Shown here in pieces: positions 1 through 13,469 of a stretch of DNA of 64,000 bases. The DNA comes from Dromaius novaehollandiae (taxonomy: Eukaryota > Chordata > Aves > Casuariiformes > Dromaiidae), in the NCBI RefSeq assembly GCF_036370855.1, contig NC_088098.1:33111981-33175980 (forward strand). The letters run 5' to 3'. The notes under the pieces were generated by a model that searched no databases, was not told the DNA's origin, and saw only the letters and a program-made list of their open reading frames with translations. The position numbers and the translations under genes were made by a program. Each line of letters begins with the position of its first letter. Within the stretch, counting starts at the first letter, position 1.

Positions 1-2216
1 CCTCCAGCCAGTCAGATTATTTAGATGACAGATTATTTGAATTGTTACTAATAGTTTTAAGGTCAGCTTAACTTTTGGTTGTGCACAGCTTAGCACCAAC
101 ATCAGAGAACGGTAAAACAGAAAACAGCGGTGACCTGAAAATGAATTGAAAAATTGCTATCCCTTTTATAGTGAGCATCCCCAAGGACTCTGGACAAGAG
201 GGGTCATAACTATTTCTTCTAAGTTTCAAGCTAACTGAGATACGTCCAAAAACACTGCTGGTGACAAAACACCCATCGGAGAACACACCTGTAGAACAGA
301 CTGGCTAGATATGAGTTTTCCTTTCCTCTGAATAGAATCTTTTTTAACAATTGCTGTCCTTCTTGATCATTGTCTCCACCACTTTCCAGCAAATCGCAGA
401 AAAGTGAGGAAAATATGCTTTCCATACTCCAGCCTTAATTAATAAGGGTAGCCAGCAAGTCACTGTGAAATTGCTGGATTTTGCCTTACTGCCTTTGATA
501 ATGTCACTGCAGGTCACTGAACACCAAATTCGTAATTACCAGGACTGCCCATGCCTGGGATATATCTGTAGGAAAAAAATATTGGTTACATATGAGTTAT
601 ACTATTTATTTTAGTATTTTCTTAACATAAAAGTACTGCAGTTTCCTGAGAATTAAGATAAGCCTATGCTGAGTGTCGTTAGATCATTTTTTTTATAAAT
701 TTCATGCTTGACATGTGCAACTATGACTGTCTAACTTAGTTAAGAAGGAGAGAATGAAAGAAAAAATCTTTTTTTCGGCAATATGCTTAAAACAATTGTG
801 TTCTTGAAAGTCTCTTGGTAGAACTGAATTGTGCTATTCTATTAATCACAAGTGCAATCATTCACTATGTTCATTGTTACAGTGGTTAAAATACACCTAT
901 TACTGTTTCTTATCAGAGACACAAAGTTCAAAGTCAAAAAATTGTCAAACCAAAAATCACTCATTTAAAACACAAACACATATTCATAAACAGCTACTGA
1001 CTTTGCTTAGGCATTACTCCCCAACTCCGACCGAGCTGTTATGCCAACAGTGGAAGAAAATCTAAAACAGTGGATTTCCTCACTGAAAACAAAACTGCTT
1101 CACCAGTTTCCAGGGGCTCAGGCCTGGAAACTATTAGAGAAAATAATATCAGCTAGCTAATATCAGAATCTGGTAAAACACAGAAAAGATGTGGATTTCA
1201 TGGTTGCTCTCAAGCGTTTGAAAGGCCATCAGGAAGGTAACTGAAACAAGAAGCAAAATGAAATCCAGCAGAAGAGAGTCAGGCATGTCCAGTTGATGGA
1301 AAACTATGTAATGAGGAAAACACAGGAAGATGAAACTGATGTAGGAAAAAAATATGATGACATTTTACAACCCCAGTGGCCTTCATGTTCTTTTAAAATA
1401 TTCATGATGACTTTTTGTATGAAAGACATTTTGCTGTCACAGGTTAGTCAGCAGCATCGTCTGATGCAACAGTTTTATTCAGGACTTTGCTATCTGTGAG
1501 TGATCTGAGCCTGGTAATTACTCTGAGCTTGATACCACATTTCCTGGGCCAGGTCCCACAGTGGGATAAGAACCAGAGTGACTTGCACCTGCTGGGAATC
1601 CAGTCCTTTAAACCATGTTTCACCTCGCATATGACACATGAGGTATCTACACCGCCTCTATGAGTTTTTCATAGATCATAAAAATGCCAAGTGTCTACTT
1701 AAAACAAATTGTATCACTGAGAAGCAAGCATCAAGAGCTTCATCTTCTCCCAGTGACAATGCAGGTCTTGCACGTATATCTCGCCTAAGATTAGAGTGAG
1801 CTGTGGACGGTTTGAGAAGACAGTGGGAGTAGTGAGCATGATTAAAAAATATTCAGTTGACTGGTACTACTCTGTACTGAAAGCTGTTTCTGAATACATG
1901 AACGAATACATCTGGAGCAGGTAGCTTATTTTGTGCTGGGTTTGTACAATGCGCAGGAAAACAGGGGCTGGTCTGTGACTGCGGCACTGTAGCACTGCCA
2001 CAGCAACAACACGGGAAAATTCAAATGTCAGTCACTACAGAGCTCCCGCAATACATCTGCCTGTGACTCAAACAGGAAATCAGCAGATTTCCAAACAAAG
2101 CCTGGCATGAAAAAATGATTTACGCTCCAAATCAGCTGAAGTAAAATGCTTTCGCTCAATATTTTTAAGAAAGCAAAGCTGTAAGGCAGTTTCAAAGTCA
2201 TTACAAGAAACACAAA

Positions 2217-2635
2217 ATGCTTCTCCCCGTCTTTTATTTAAAGATTTTCAAATGGAGGCAGCATTCTGTTCTGAATGAGTTTGTTCTTAGAAGATCTGCT
2301 TCTCAGTTCCAAGCTAAGTGACTAATGCTTTCCACACAATAGCTACCTACAGCTTTTCGTACAGATCTGCTTGGTACTTCGCAGAATGGAACATCCTAAG
2401 AACCCAAACAATTAACAACTGGTAATTCTTGTTATCTTTCTCCTCAAAAAATAGGATGCAAAATAATTCGGCCAACCAGTGCAATATGTCACGCATCGCT
2501 GATTCTTTGAGATTTTCAGACATTGCAATGCACTGGCAGAAGTATAGCACGTGAGTATCACTGCCTGGCATGGGGTAAAAGTCGAAACAGCTCGTGTTCC
2601 TGCTCTCATAGGTATCCACCCTTCTCATACCTTTC
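2217..2635 (-). CDS. Candidate 3'-terminal exon of an unknown minus-strand transcript
   Basis: On the minus strand an acceptor (nine T then CAG|G, AG at 2637-2636) opens a reading frame of 95 codons that ends with TAG at 2349-2347. AATAAA lies at 2238-2233, a CA cleavage dinucleotide at about 2217, and a TTTTGTGTTTCTTGT GU-rich element follows. Together these make the full layout of a last coding exon. The translated segment has many Cys, Phe, Trp and Leu residues (for example around HWLAELFCILFF) and no domain I recognise. It could be the end of a gene nested in TAFA2 intron 1, an alternative last exon of TAFA2 itself, or chance. No partner exon upstream was found. Confidence 0.3.
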
Positions 2636-3007
2636 CTGAAAAAAAAATATTCTCACTTTGTTCAAGCAGAGGAGACGTGTTTATTGAACAAAATCATGAG
2701 TGGACCAGAATATAGATCATATTGTATAACATAGTGATAGCATTTGAAGAAATTCCCCACCTTCCATTATTTTGTCAGCATATACGCTGAGCTTAGTCAC
2801 TTGCAAAAACTTACGCTATTCAAGGAATCTTCCAAATTAAAAAAAAACAGTTATGGTTTAATTAACTGCCAAACATTGTTTCTCAGGCCACCTGCACAGG
2901 TCTCGGGCAGCAGCCATTGGCACCTTCTCACATGACTAACAACCGTTAAAGGTCCACTTCCCCTCGCATCCCGTCCCACAAAGCAAATACTTAATCTCAT
3001 ATAACAA

Positions 3008-3020
3008 CACCATCTAGTGG
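3008..3020 (-). promoter_or_regulatory. Candidate CTCF core site
   Basis: The minus strand reads CCACTAGATGGTG, differing at one position from the CTCF core CCASYAGRKGGCR. The flanks are not especially GC-rich. This is a motif match only. Confidence 0.3.
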
Positions 3021-5689
3021 CGAAATGTGCCCATTACACCCAGAATTTCCCTCACCCTCGCGCTTTTCCTGTAGGACCATGGCACACAAACAGGGAGAAG
3101 AGGGCTGGCAGAAAACGGCTCCTCCAGCTGCCTGAACACACACTTCTCAGCCCAAATTCTTAACTCTTAACTTCATCTAAGCCAATTCGTAACCCTAAGT
3201 ATATGAACAGTTGAAATGCATCAGATGAAGCTGTACTCCCTAAAGGATATTGGTACATCAATGCCATAAGATATCACTCGAGGAGGTTGCCAGGAGCAAA
3301 GGCAAAGCACCAGGCTGGAAGACACCACACATTGCGCATGTGCTGGGCACAAGAAAGGGTGCTGACAGTGCCAGTCTGCCATGCAATTTAAGAAACCGGC
3401 AATTTTCTCCCATCCTAAACAGAGCTAATAGGGAAAGAAAAAAAAAAGTGCTTACTCTTCTCTATCTAAAGACAGAAGCAGTAGGCAGGTGGTATTCTGA
3501 CTCAACCCTCTTTGCATGACTCCATCTACACAATGATACTAAAAAAAAGAGTGAAAATTGAACATAAAGGTAAATGGTTACATTCAGCTGCAATCCTTTT
3601 AGGAGAGTGTGAATGATTTGAGAGGGAAGAATAAAGGCTAGAGTGAGTCAGCAAGCCAGAAAGATGACAAATGGGAAACAGCAACAACTTGTTCTACAAA
3701 ACAATAAATACTGGTTATATTGATGATGCAGAGCCAAAAAGCTATTTGACATGAAGTAAAATTATTCAAAGTTAGAACCCTGTACTAATGAAATGGGACA
3801 ATTTGCTTTACTTCAGTGGGCTTTGTGGGAACATTAGTACATTGTAAACAACACATTAACAGAGAGTGCATATTTGTGAAGGGTGAATTAAGTCAACACT
3901 CAAGCTGTAGGAACAATTTAGCACATAAAGAGATGCCATGTACAATTCTGGCTTGTCATCAGCTTGGCCTCTTCAATTTTTCTCTCAGACAAGAACTAGC
4001 TTTGCCCAGAAACTGAGACACCCTTATACCCAAGAAAAATAAAACAGTAAACATAAAAATAAACATAAAAGCAAGACATTAAAGATATTAACATTAAATA
4101 ATAAACGTACTAACTTGCAAAGAGGTCAGCTTGCGGCAAGCTTATAGAAAAACAGGAGATTCCACCAAAAAAACTGTTCATTGAAATATATTCTTGCAAA
4201 ATCAGCTAAATTACTCCCACAAAACATGACGCTCTAGAGACCATCTTCAAACTTTCACTGGGGCCGTTGACATTCTCCTGTATTTATGTTCATCCAAGAA
4301 TCCTGAAAACTACTTGCCTTCCTTACATTCAAAAACCCTTAATTATCTAATTCAAGAAGACTAATAATGTAGCCATCATCCTGTGAAAAACTCATGTTCA
4401 TCAGAACTACCTTCAAGCAGCCACTTAACTTAGTGAAAAGATCAGCAAAAAAAGCAAATGTTTGCGCATTTATTAGCCAGCAATTATAACTTCCTATTAA
4501 AAATGGCAAATTAGCAACAACAATGAAACCAACAATTGTTTATAAAGCTATCATACTTAATGATATTATGAGTCAGGATGTTAACAGGGAAATATAGTGA
4601 CAATCTCTTGAATAAAAAATGATGGACAATATTATATTTTAAGAGATTCTGAAAGGAAATGCCATTTGCCTTGGCTATTCATGCAGCTCCTCTCCAATGT
4701 ATATTTCTGCAATGTACATTTCCTCAAATACACAATTCTATTATCATGAGCTTCAACTTATTATTCTAGATGTTACTTATCAGCTAATAGATTATATTTT
4801 TTTAACGCTGTTCATAAAACTCTTTATGTGTAGAACTGAAATTAATTTGAAACTTGGCCTTAACAGAATCAATATTTGGTTGGTATCAGTAATATATTCA
4901 AGTCTGTTTACATAGTGAAAATGTTATTTTCACTGCTGAATTTGAGGCAGGAATTGACATACTCTATTCCCCAAGGTTCAAAAAATTGAGAGAATTGGGA
5001 TAGAATACTTGCTAACACAAGACTCCTGAAGCACACATAGCTGCTCTGCTGAATCTGCATATACTCAGTTCCTCATACAAATAAACCACTCTCAGTCCTC
5101 TAGAAAGTTTCAATCCTTCAATAATGATTATTGGCTAATATAATTTCATTCAATGGAATCAAAATCTATGGGCAGACTTTAGAGCTGTTCTGTTCCACTG
5201 AAGGAAATCCCTTTTGATTTTACATTTTCTGAGAAAAGTTACATTTATGGACAAATGATTTATCATTGAATCTTTGTTGTCTCTCACATTTAAATGAATG
5301 CATTATGGCATAAACTTCAGTATACACAAGATCAGACTGCTGGAGTTGTTATAGCATAAAAAAATGTTCACATATTGTAGAAGGACTATAATTAGCATTC
5401 AATCACGGAAAGTAGCTTTCCATCACCCACAGCTTCATAATTCTTAAGGCAAAAATTACAAGTGGCCAATTATTTCCTAGCATACAAAAGTAAATATTAA
5501 ACAAGAAAACATTTATCATTATATCCCCCCATCTGTAGTTTATAAAGATAATTAACCTTGAAGTGTAACGCCTCAAAATTCTCATGTTTTAAGGACTGAC
5601 AAATGAAATATTTTATGAAATTCTGAATCTCTTGGTAGATAAAGAAAAGTGGTTGAAAATTTGTGCTATACAATTTTCAAGACATCTTC

Positions 5690-8082
5690 TGGAAGGGCAA
5701 CAAAACAGGACACAAGCAGCCAAGAAGACTGCTGGAGGGTGTCAGGAATAACTTCTTGATACAGGTACTGGATGGGGCAACAAAAGTTACAAACAGCTAG
5801 GTGTGCTGCTATTCACTAGCAAGGAAGAACCATCTGGGGACCTGAGAGTGGCAGCCATGGCCATAGTCACCACTCAATAGCAGGGTTTAAGATCTGGAGG
5901 GGAGGGAGGAAGGAGTGCAGCAGAGCACAGACCCTGGGCTCTGCGCAAGCAGACTGAGGCTCATTCAGTGAATTGGTAGATGGGATCTCGTAGGGCAGCT
6001 CTGAAAGGGAAAAGGAGCTCACAAAAGCTGGTAAGTCTTTATTTAAGGTCAGCATCCTCCAAGCATGGGTCCATCTTGACATTCAGGAAGATAGGTGCAC
6101 ATATCAGGTGACTGGCTTAGCTAAGCAGGGAACCCATGGCAGAGCTCTGATGCAAAAAGGCAGCATACAGGAGGGGAATGCAGGGACAGGCTGCAAAGAA
6201 GGAATGTAGAAACATTGCCTGGGTATGTAAGGATGATGTTAAGAAAGCCAAAGTTCGACAGGAGTTGAGGCTTGCAAAGACATTAGGAGCAAAACAACAT
6301 TTTAATGAGCTTCTATCGCTACATTAGTACTAAAAGGCTGAATAAGAAAAATGTGAGACCATGCTGAATGGGGTGGGTGACTTAGTGACAGCAGCCACAG
6401 ATAAGGCTGAGGCACTCAGCTCTTTCTTTGCCTCAGTCTTCACGAACAAGGTCTCCGAGGCCCGTGTACTAAGTGAATGGGTTCAAGAAGGAGATATGCC
6501 AGCAGTGAATGAGAGTCAAGTCAGGGACTACTTGTAAGAACTCAACCCCTGCCCATTCCTGGGACCAGAAGGACTGCTTCCAAGGGTGCGGGGAAAACCA
6601 ACTAATGTCCCTGCACAGCCACTCTATCAACTTTAAAAGGTCAGCTCGGGGGAAGCTGCCAACAACTGGAGAAGGGGAAATGCTGCACCTATCTTCCAAA
6701 AAGGCCAAAAGCACAATCCGAAGGACTACAGGCTGCTCAGCCTCACTTCAGTCCCTGGGAAATCATGGAGAGAGTACTCTTTGAGTACACTTCTGGGCAA
6801 ATGAGGAGAAGGAAAAAGTTCAACTTCAGAAGAAGTGATTAGGAACACTCAGCATGGATTTGCCAAGGGTAAATCATGCCTGACCAACCTGGCTGCCTTC
6901 TGTGATAAAACTGACTGATTTCATGGACAACGGAAGCACAGCAGATGTCATTTAAGTCAGCTTTAGCAAGGCTTTCAACAATGTCTCCCAAAATACTCCT
7001 GTACCCATGCTAGGACATTACACTCTGGAGGGATGGACCAGATAAGTAAAACACTGGGGGGATGGCTGGGATCAGAAGGTAGTGGTTAATGGGCCATACT
7101 CTACCTGGAGACCAGTAAGAAGTGGAGAACTTCAGGGGTCTATCTTGGGACCTGTTCTGCTTAACATCTTTATCACTGACCTGGAAGAGGAGATGAAGGA
7201 CACTAGCATCGGGCTTGCAGATGACACTAACTTTTGCGGGGCTGCTGATATGCTGGAGGGCAGGAGTGCCATTCAGAGAGACCCAGACAGGATAGAGAAA
7301 TGGGCTGCTGGAAACTTCATGAAATTCTACAAGAAGAAAAGCACCACGCTGCCCCAGGGAAGGAAGAGCCCCTGCAGCAGCATGGCCTGGGGACGGACAG
7401 CTGGGGAGCAGCTCTGCAGAGAAGGCCTTAAGAGCCCTGCAGGCAGCGAGCTGAGTGTGGGCCAGCTGTGTGCCCTAGCAGCGAGGAAGACCCACAGTGT
7501 CCTGGGCTGCATTAGCAGGGGCACAGCCAGCAGATCAAGGGGTGTGATTATCCTCCTTTATTCAGCACTCATGACACTACATCTAGATACTGCATCCAGT
7601 TTGGGCCCCTCAATACAAGAAAGATATCAAAAGCGAGTTCAGCGAAGGACCACCATGATGGTCGGGGGCTGGAGCACTTGCCCTGTGAGGAGTTGCTGAG
7701 GGAGTTGAATTGTTCAGCCTCAGAAAGAAACAGCTTTGGAGGACTTAACAACAGCCTGTCAGTACCTACTGTTAAGAGAAGATGGAGCCAGACACTTCAT
7801 GGCAGGAGGTCAAGAGACAATAGAAGTAAGTTGCAACAGGAGATTTCAGACTGGATATAAGAAAAAACCTTTTCCCGTGAGGACGATCAAACAGTGGAGC
7901 AGGTTGCCAAGGAAGGTTGTGCAGTCTCCATCCCTGGAGGTTTTCAGGACCAGACTAAATCAAATCCTGGGCAACCCAGTCTTTCTTCAGACCTGACCTT
8001 GCTTTTTGTAAAAGGCTGGACTAAAGACCTCCTGAGGTCCCTTCCAACCTGAATTATCCTCTGATTCTATGATCCTAAGATG
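5690..8082 (+). mobile_element. CR1 LINE, 5'-truncated and decayed, with avian-type 3' end
   Basis: This is a chicken-repeat-1 non-LTR retrotransposon. Recognisable ORF2 pieces occur in order. The C-terminal endonuclease part starts near 5730 (NNFLIQVLDGATK in place of the usual ENFLVQVLDEPT-type peptide). The linker around 6190-6460 contains SSFFASVFTNKVSEARV. The RT segment HGFAKGKSCLTNLAAFC is near 6853, and GSILGPVLLNIFITDLEEE leads into LADDT at 7214-7228. The C-terminal PVRTIKQWSRLPRKVV lies near 7875-7925. The element ends with the CR1 3' tail (CCTTCCAACCTGAATTAT, then ATTCTATGATCC) near 8040-8075. Several stops and frameshifts kill the ORF, and the catalytic F/YADD is LADD. ORFs called within it, on either strand, are fragments of this element or shadows. 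The 5' boundary is approximate. Confidence 0.93.
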
Positions 8083-8249
8083 AAACGATAACCCAACACT
8101 CCCGTACCTTCCATAGGATGTAGTGCGTGAGCTGGTCAAATAACTTGAAGCAAATAACTTCCATTACTTTGAAAGCAGAATGTTCTCTCCCTATGTTAAA
8201 ATTAGCATTAAAAATACATATAAGTATATCCTGTCAATGTTCAAATACT

Positions 8250-8872
8250 TCAATTTTGACATTTTATGTATTTCCAAATGTTCCTAATGAAATTTTGTTG
8301 TTATCTTGAAGACAGTCATGGAGATAATGGATTATTCCCCCTTTCACCTGTGTAATCACAATCAACTCTAAGAAACGTCTGGATATTCCACAGTTTGAGG
8401 AACCACCAACCACAGAAAAATTGCTGTCCTTTTCAACCAATTCTTTAGTTATTTTCTCACTGATATAGGAGAGAGAATGCACATGAACTTTTGCCCCAGC
8501 AAGGCACATCAGTCTGTTGTGTTCCATGATTAGAGTAACACTACTCTTAAATTTTTTGTTGCATTCATAAAGGTCAGTGACTACAGATTTTATTTGTCCC
8601 TCATTAATCACCTTGCTTTTTTTCTGATTTCTACATTTATTAGCAACCCAAAACTTTCTGGAATTATTAGAAAACATGCTAGAATTATTTTTTATGGTAT
8701 GCTCCACTACATGTCTTATATATGAGCGATTTAGAAACTTCTTCCACATAAACTACAATAAGCTTTATGACAATCTTCACTGATTGATGCAAAATACTTT
8801 TTCCACTTATTCTGGAAAGCTCCTGCAAAGCTACTTCCCTCTGTGGGGAACATTTTGGCTTTTTAAAGATCA
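8250..8872 (-). pseudogene. Fossil BED-type zinc-finger / hAT-transposase-like pseudogene
   Basis: On the minus strand a possible start MFPTEGSSF (near 8851) leads into KWKKYFASISEDCHKAYCSL and CGRSF, then a stop. The spacing C-x2-C with an aromatic and a downstream H (in ...VVEHT) resembles the BED finger at the N-terminus of hAT transposases and their domesticated descendants. The frame then shifts at least once. A 161-codon stretch (8264-8749) continues with YISEKITKELVEKDSNFSVV, GGSSNCGISRRFLELIVITQ and KGGIIHYLHDCLQDNNKIS. Its layout parallels the hAT core segment that carries the first catalytic region (xTDASN...IQYF...G..xKLLDF), but the acidic residue is lost. At least one stop and one frameshift separate the parts. 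Family-level assignment is from memory of motifs only. Confidence 0.45.
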
Positions 8873-11800
8873 TTAGGCCACAATCACCACCATAATCACA
8901 ATCTAGAAATAGGCTCAACCAGTTACAAAGTATAATTAAGTAATTCAACATTACCTAGTACATAGTTAATCCAATTTGCAGCACTTTTAGGTAGACTATA
9001 TGTATTCTGGAAATACAGATCTTCAAAACTCATCTTTTTGCATTTCTTTAGTGGCTGTGGACTGTTTAAATAGAAGATCCTCTACATGACTGGAAGGGTG
9101 ATAGGCAGATGGGAGCTCCTGCAGTTTGAGATTAGGTACACAGGACTGTTCTGATACTCAGAGGTCCCCTATGACAGAATAAGTATTCATAATATTTCTT
9201 TAAGTGCTCTGTCATTTGCTGGTGAGGTTCATTAGTCTCAGCATAGGATCTGAGAGATCTTCTACCTCAGTTCTTCTCTGAAACTCTCACCTAATCCTTG
9301 TCCTTAGTGAAAAAGATCTGATTTATCTTACTAGTTCTACCACTTGCCTTTGAAGCCCTCCTGTAAGAGTCATTTCAGCAATTCTAAATGCAAACAACAC
9401 ATTGCAGTGAGAATGACATCAGCTTCTTTTTAAAGGCTGCAGGAATCAAACAGAAATATCTGTGGCCCTATTAAAGCCACTAAATATGAATTTTCAAGCC
9501 TCATTAGAATGAGATGGCTTGCTATTGTGTTTCAGTGTCCTATCCCGCACAAAATATTCACTGAATACTTGAAATAAAGCTTACTAGTGCCTGTCTATGG
9601 CAAGCATTTGATTTTTAAATCATTCTTAAAAAACATTTCCAGAAGTTTTATCCCTGCATGTCACTTCCTTATCTTGGTTGCAAATGCAAAATACTAGAAG
9701 GCTGCAGTAATACCAAGTTTTAACAGGAATGATCTGAAATACGAAGCTGCCACCATAACTTTCCTTTCACGTGTCCAGCACAGTGCATCTGACAACAACA
9801 CAGAGGGAGAAGTTTTATTTTGATTTATTTTAAAAAGACTTAACCACAAAACTCAAAGACAAGGTTTCTTTACGTTGAATTCTTAAGTAAAATTAAAGAA
9901 AAAGGATTAATCAGCAGCTTTATCACTTAGTGTCACCCTGCAGAAGTTGGACTATATGGTTCAGCTTTCCTCTTACACATACACAAAATGAATGAAATTA
10001 GGGGCATTCTTTGAAGTAGAGATGAGTAACAACTGTTTAAGGGTGGCACAAAGCTGACCTAGAAAATCCTCTTCAAAACTTAAGGCATTTTCAGTAGCCC
10101 CCTTTAATGAAAAGATGTATTTCTGAAGCCTTATGAGGGTGAAACACAGATCATCTGTAGGGTGAAAAAAGGATGGCTCAAAGCACCTCATGCAAATGCT
10201 CTGAATTGCCCTCTGAAAGTGCCCTACGGGCTCCGCTGACTGTAGAAAAAGTCAGGAGACAACTAAGATAGGTGTCTGAAGCAATAGAATAGTGATAAAT
10301 TTAAGAAAAGTAATAATAACTTTTGGATTTCTGAGGTAATAGATGCCAATTTTTCCTCTCCTGCATTGAGACTAACTATCTTACAGTGGTTCTCTGTAAC
10401 TTCCATAGAGGTATACTCTGTTGAATTTTTTTTTCTCTCAAAGAGCATTTCAGACAACAGGGCACTTGTAAAGGTGCCCCAGTGTGCAGGAGTATAGATT
10501 TGCCATACACTCCTCTGTGGAAAGCTTTGTTGTAAGTCTGTTCTCTCAGGTTTAGCTTTACTGTTATATAGTGTCTAAGAAAAATGAGTATGTGCACAAA
10601 GAAACATGCATGGAACAAAATTACAAAATGCCAAAATTAACAAAAATGTTATTAAGATTATATTTAAGAGTAAATATTTGATTACTTCAGATTCTCTCTC
10701 CCTTTCTCTTAGTCTAGCTGAAAACTCTTTCTAAGTTAAAATGGAGTTTCTTCTTCCAAGATGAGTGTTACTCATGGAGGAGGAAGTGAACCAAGGAAAA
10801 GAGAAGACCCTCTTCTATCCCATCTCAGACTAGCAGGCCCCAGCATTTCACAATTCTTTTGGGTACTTGGACATAAGATTATGCATGAGGATTGAACATT
10901 GTTAAACAGCAAGAATTATATGGTGAGAATTCAGTATTATGAGAAATACTAAATGCACAAGCTGATATTTCATTAATAGCTATTCCTTTTCTACGAATAT
11001 CATAGAAAGACTGAACATGATATTACAAACCATAAAATTCAGAATGGGATAATTAAACAAAATAGTGCTTCCTCCTCTGCATGTTTTTGGTGTTGCAGGA
11101 TACGTTCTGCGGGGCATCACTGTTCAGGTTCTTGTTTCTGTGTCTGTAGAATAAACACCCAGATGTGAGCAGAGCTATACGCCAGGTCACGGTGACTGCC
11201 TGAGGCTACAAGCAGCCTGCAATGACGGCTCGGCAATGGGGAGCATCCCACCGCTCCCACTGAGGTGATACACACAAGCCTGTAATGCTTCACCCTTCAC
11301 ATGAACTACTGCAGCAGAGGCTAAGGAAACGATGCCAGAGGGGTGAGAAAAGTGGAAGCCTAAGACAGAAGAAAGGAGAGAAAAACAGAGAAAAGAAAGC
11401 AAAAGGCAGTAAGAATGATCTAGTAAGAAGCAGACACTTCAAATGTCAATACACACAAATAAATTTTAGGGGCAAAAGCTTTATTCTCCCCATAATCTCT
11501 GCACAAGTCCCCCTGCAATTACAGGCAATTGTGGAGTTTGGCCTTAGTCTATACTCCAATCTACCGACTGTAAAATAAACACAGAATCTGGCCTTTTCTT
11601 CTTCATGAGTTTGCCATGCCAGATCAAAGAAGTGGGAATTTGGGACCAGTGCAGTACTGACGCAGCTGGCAGAGTTGTTTATTTGAGAGGCTAAATTCAA
11701 CCTTCGCTTGGTCGAATAACTTAATTGTGCTTACTGGGAGCCTGCTTTCTAAAAGGTTCAATTCTTTCTGCTGCCAAGAATCAGAGTTTGCTTTCAGCGT

Positions 11801-13469
11801 GTTGAAATTATCTCGGGGAAGGCCTTTGTGAGCCAAACCATTCCAAAAGCATTCTTAATTGCTTTCCACACTCTTGTGAAACAGGAGATTATGTAGGGAA
11901 TCTACATTATAAACCAGGAAAATTTAGGAGAGAGAAAAGTGAAAAAACAATCTGACAAAAAATAATAATACTCTCAGCCAGATACTTTAAAAACTAAAAT
12001 ACAACTTAAAATGATAAGAATTTTTAACAGTTCTTTTGCTAACCATGGAAAACTATAATCAGGTTATGTTAGCAACAGAACATACACTTTGCATCAGATC
12101 TACTGAAACAACAAATTGTATAAGACATTATGTTAAAACTATTTGACAGGTGTGTATAGCTACATATTATCTTTATTTGCAAATTGTCCCAGAAATTAAA
12201 CACAACAAATAAGACAGAGAGAGTCTTTTGAAGAATAAATTACGTTTTCTTTCTCTCGGTTTGCTTTTATTAATATGCCAGATGTTTCAGGAAGGATGAG
12301 ATTATCTTTCATGCTAGAATAGCAATGCTGACACAGCAATATCAGAGTTATCATTGAAAAGCCTTAACGTGTAGACAGTTTTTATCTATTGTACTGAACT
12401 ACAAACATATTTCTTCAGGTTTTAGCAATACCTCAGTATGAAGGTAGACAAAAGAAGTATTTGATTCCAGTCTCTGTAATCAATAGCTTTATACTCTTCA
12501 AAATGTCTAGGATTACATCAGGAAAACTCAGAGAAGTTCTCAAGTTTAGAGAACAAGGAACTAGAAAGCTTTGAAGACCGATTAGTTAAAAACAAAATGT
12601 CTATAAGTGTTACGGATCATTTAATACAGATATCAGTGTAGATGGGTCAGATAGATATCAGTCTAAATTCATATAAGATGTGACAGTTTTTGTCTCTTCA
12701 GTGATTCTTCTGTCAGCTTGAATAATTTGCAGTAGAATATATCTACTTTTTTCCCTCTACAGAGGCATCTCATTCTGTCATTCAGCAAATATAAATATTT
12801 GAGCAGATGCCTTCTCTAAATGCATTCACAAACACACAGAGAAACATTTGAAAATAACTGCACAGGAAACTCTAAGTATTTAGGTGATTCGTGATGACAA
12901 AAAGTATATTTTTAAGGGCACCCTAAACATTTTTCTGTAAATAGAGTACAGGTGGAACAATCTGTAATTAGAGGTAGCTCTACTTAAAGCCGGATGATAC
13001 TGGCATATGAGAAAATTTAGGGTTCGATATAGCATTATCCAGTCTCAAAGCAATCTTGGGTGACCCACTTGTTTAAACAGGCAGATTACAGGAACATGTA
13101 ACAAAGGTTAGCTGGTGCATACCGTATGAAAGCCTAAAACCATGTTTAAAATTGGCATGCCACTCACCAAAAATAATAACAGTTTTTCAGTAGGGGATAC
13201 TCTTTCTGATTAAGGTGGCATGATTTAGCTTGAAGCAATGCATGTAGAAAGGAAAAAGGTCTGTAGTCTCTACAATCTCTATATAAAAGACAGATACCTA
13301 CAACACTCATAAACTGCCATGGTAAGGTACGTTTGCTTGGAAGTGATTTAGAGATATTTGACCAACTCCTCAATCACAGAGTAGATTTTATTAGATTCAA
13401 TCTTATTTAATACCTCTAAATTCAATTTCTCATAGATTAGAGATATATCCTGAGAAGCAGGGTAGTTTC

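Noticed and set aside
7082..7996. ORFs that look like reverse-transcriptase genes
   Set aside because: They are pieces of one dead CR1 element, not host genes; listed as a mobile element.
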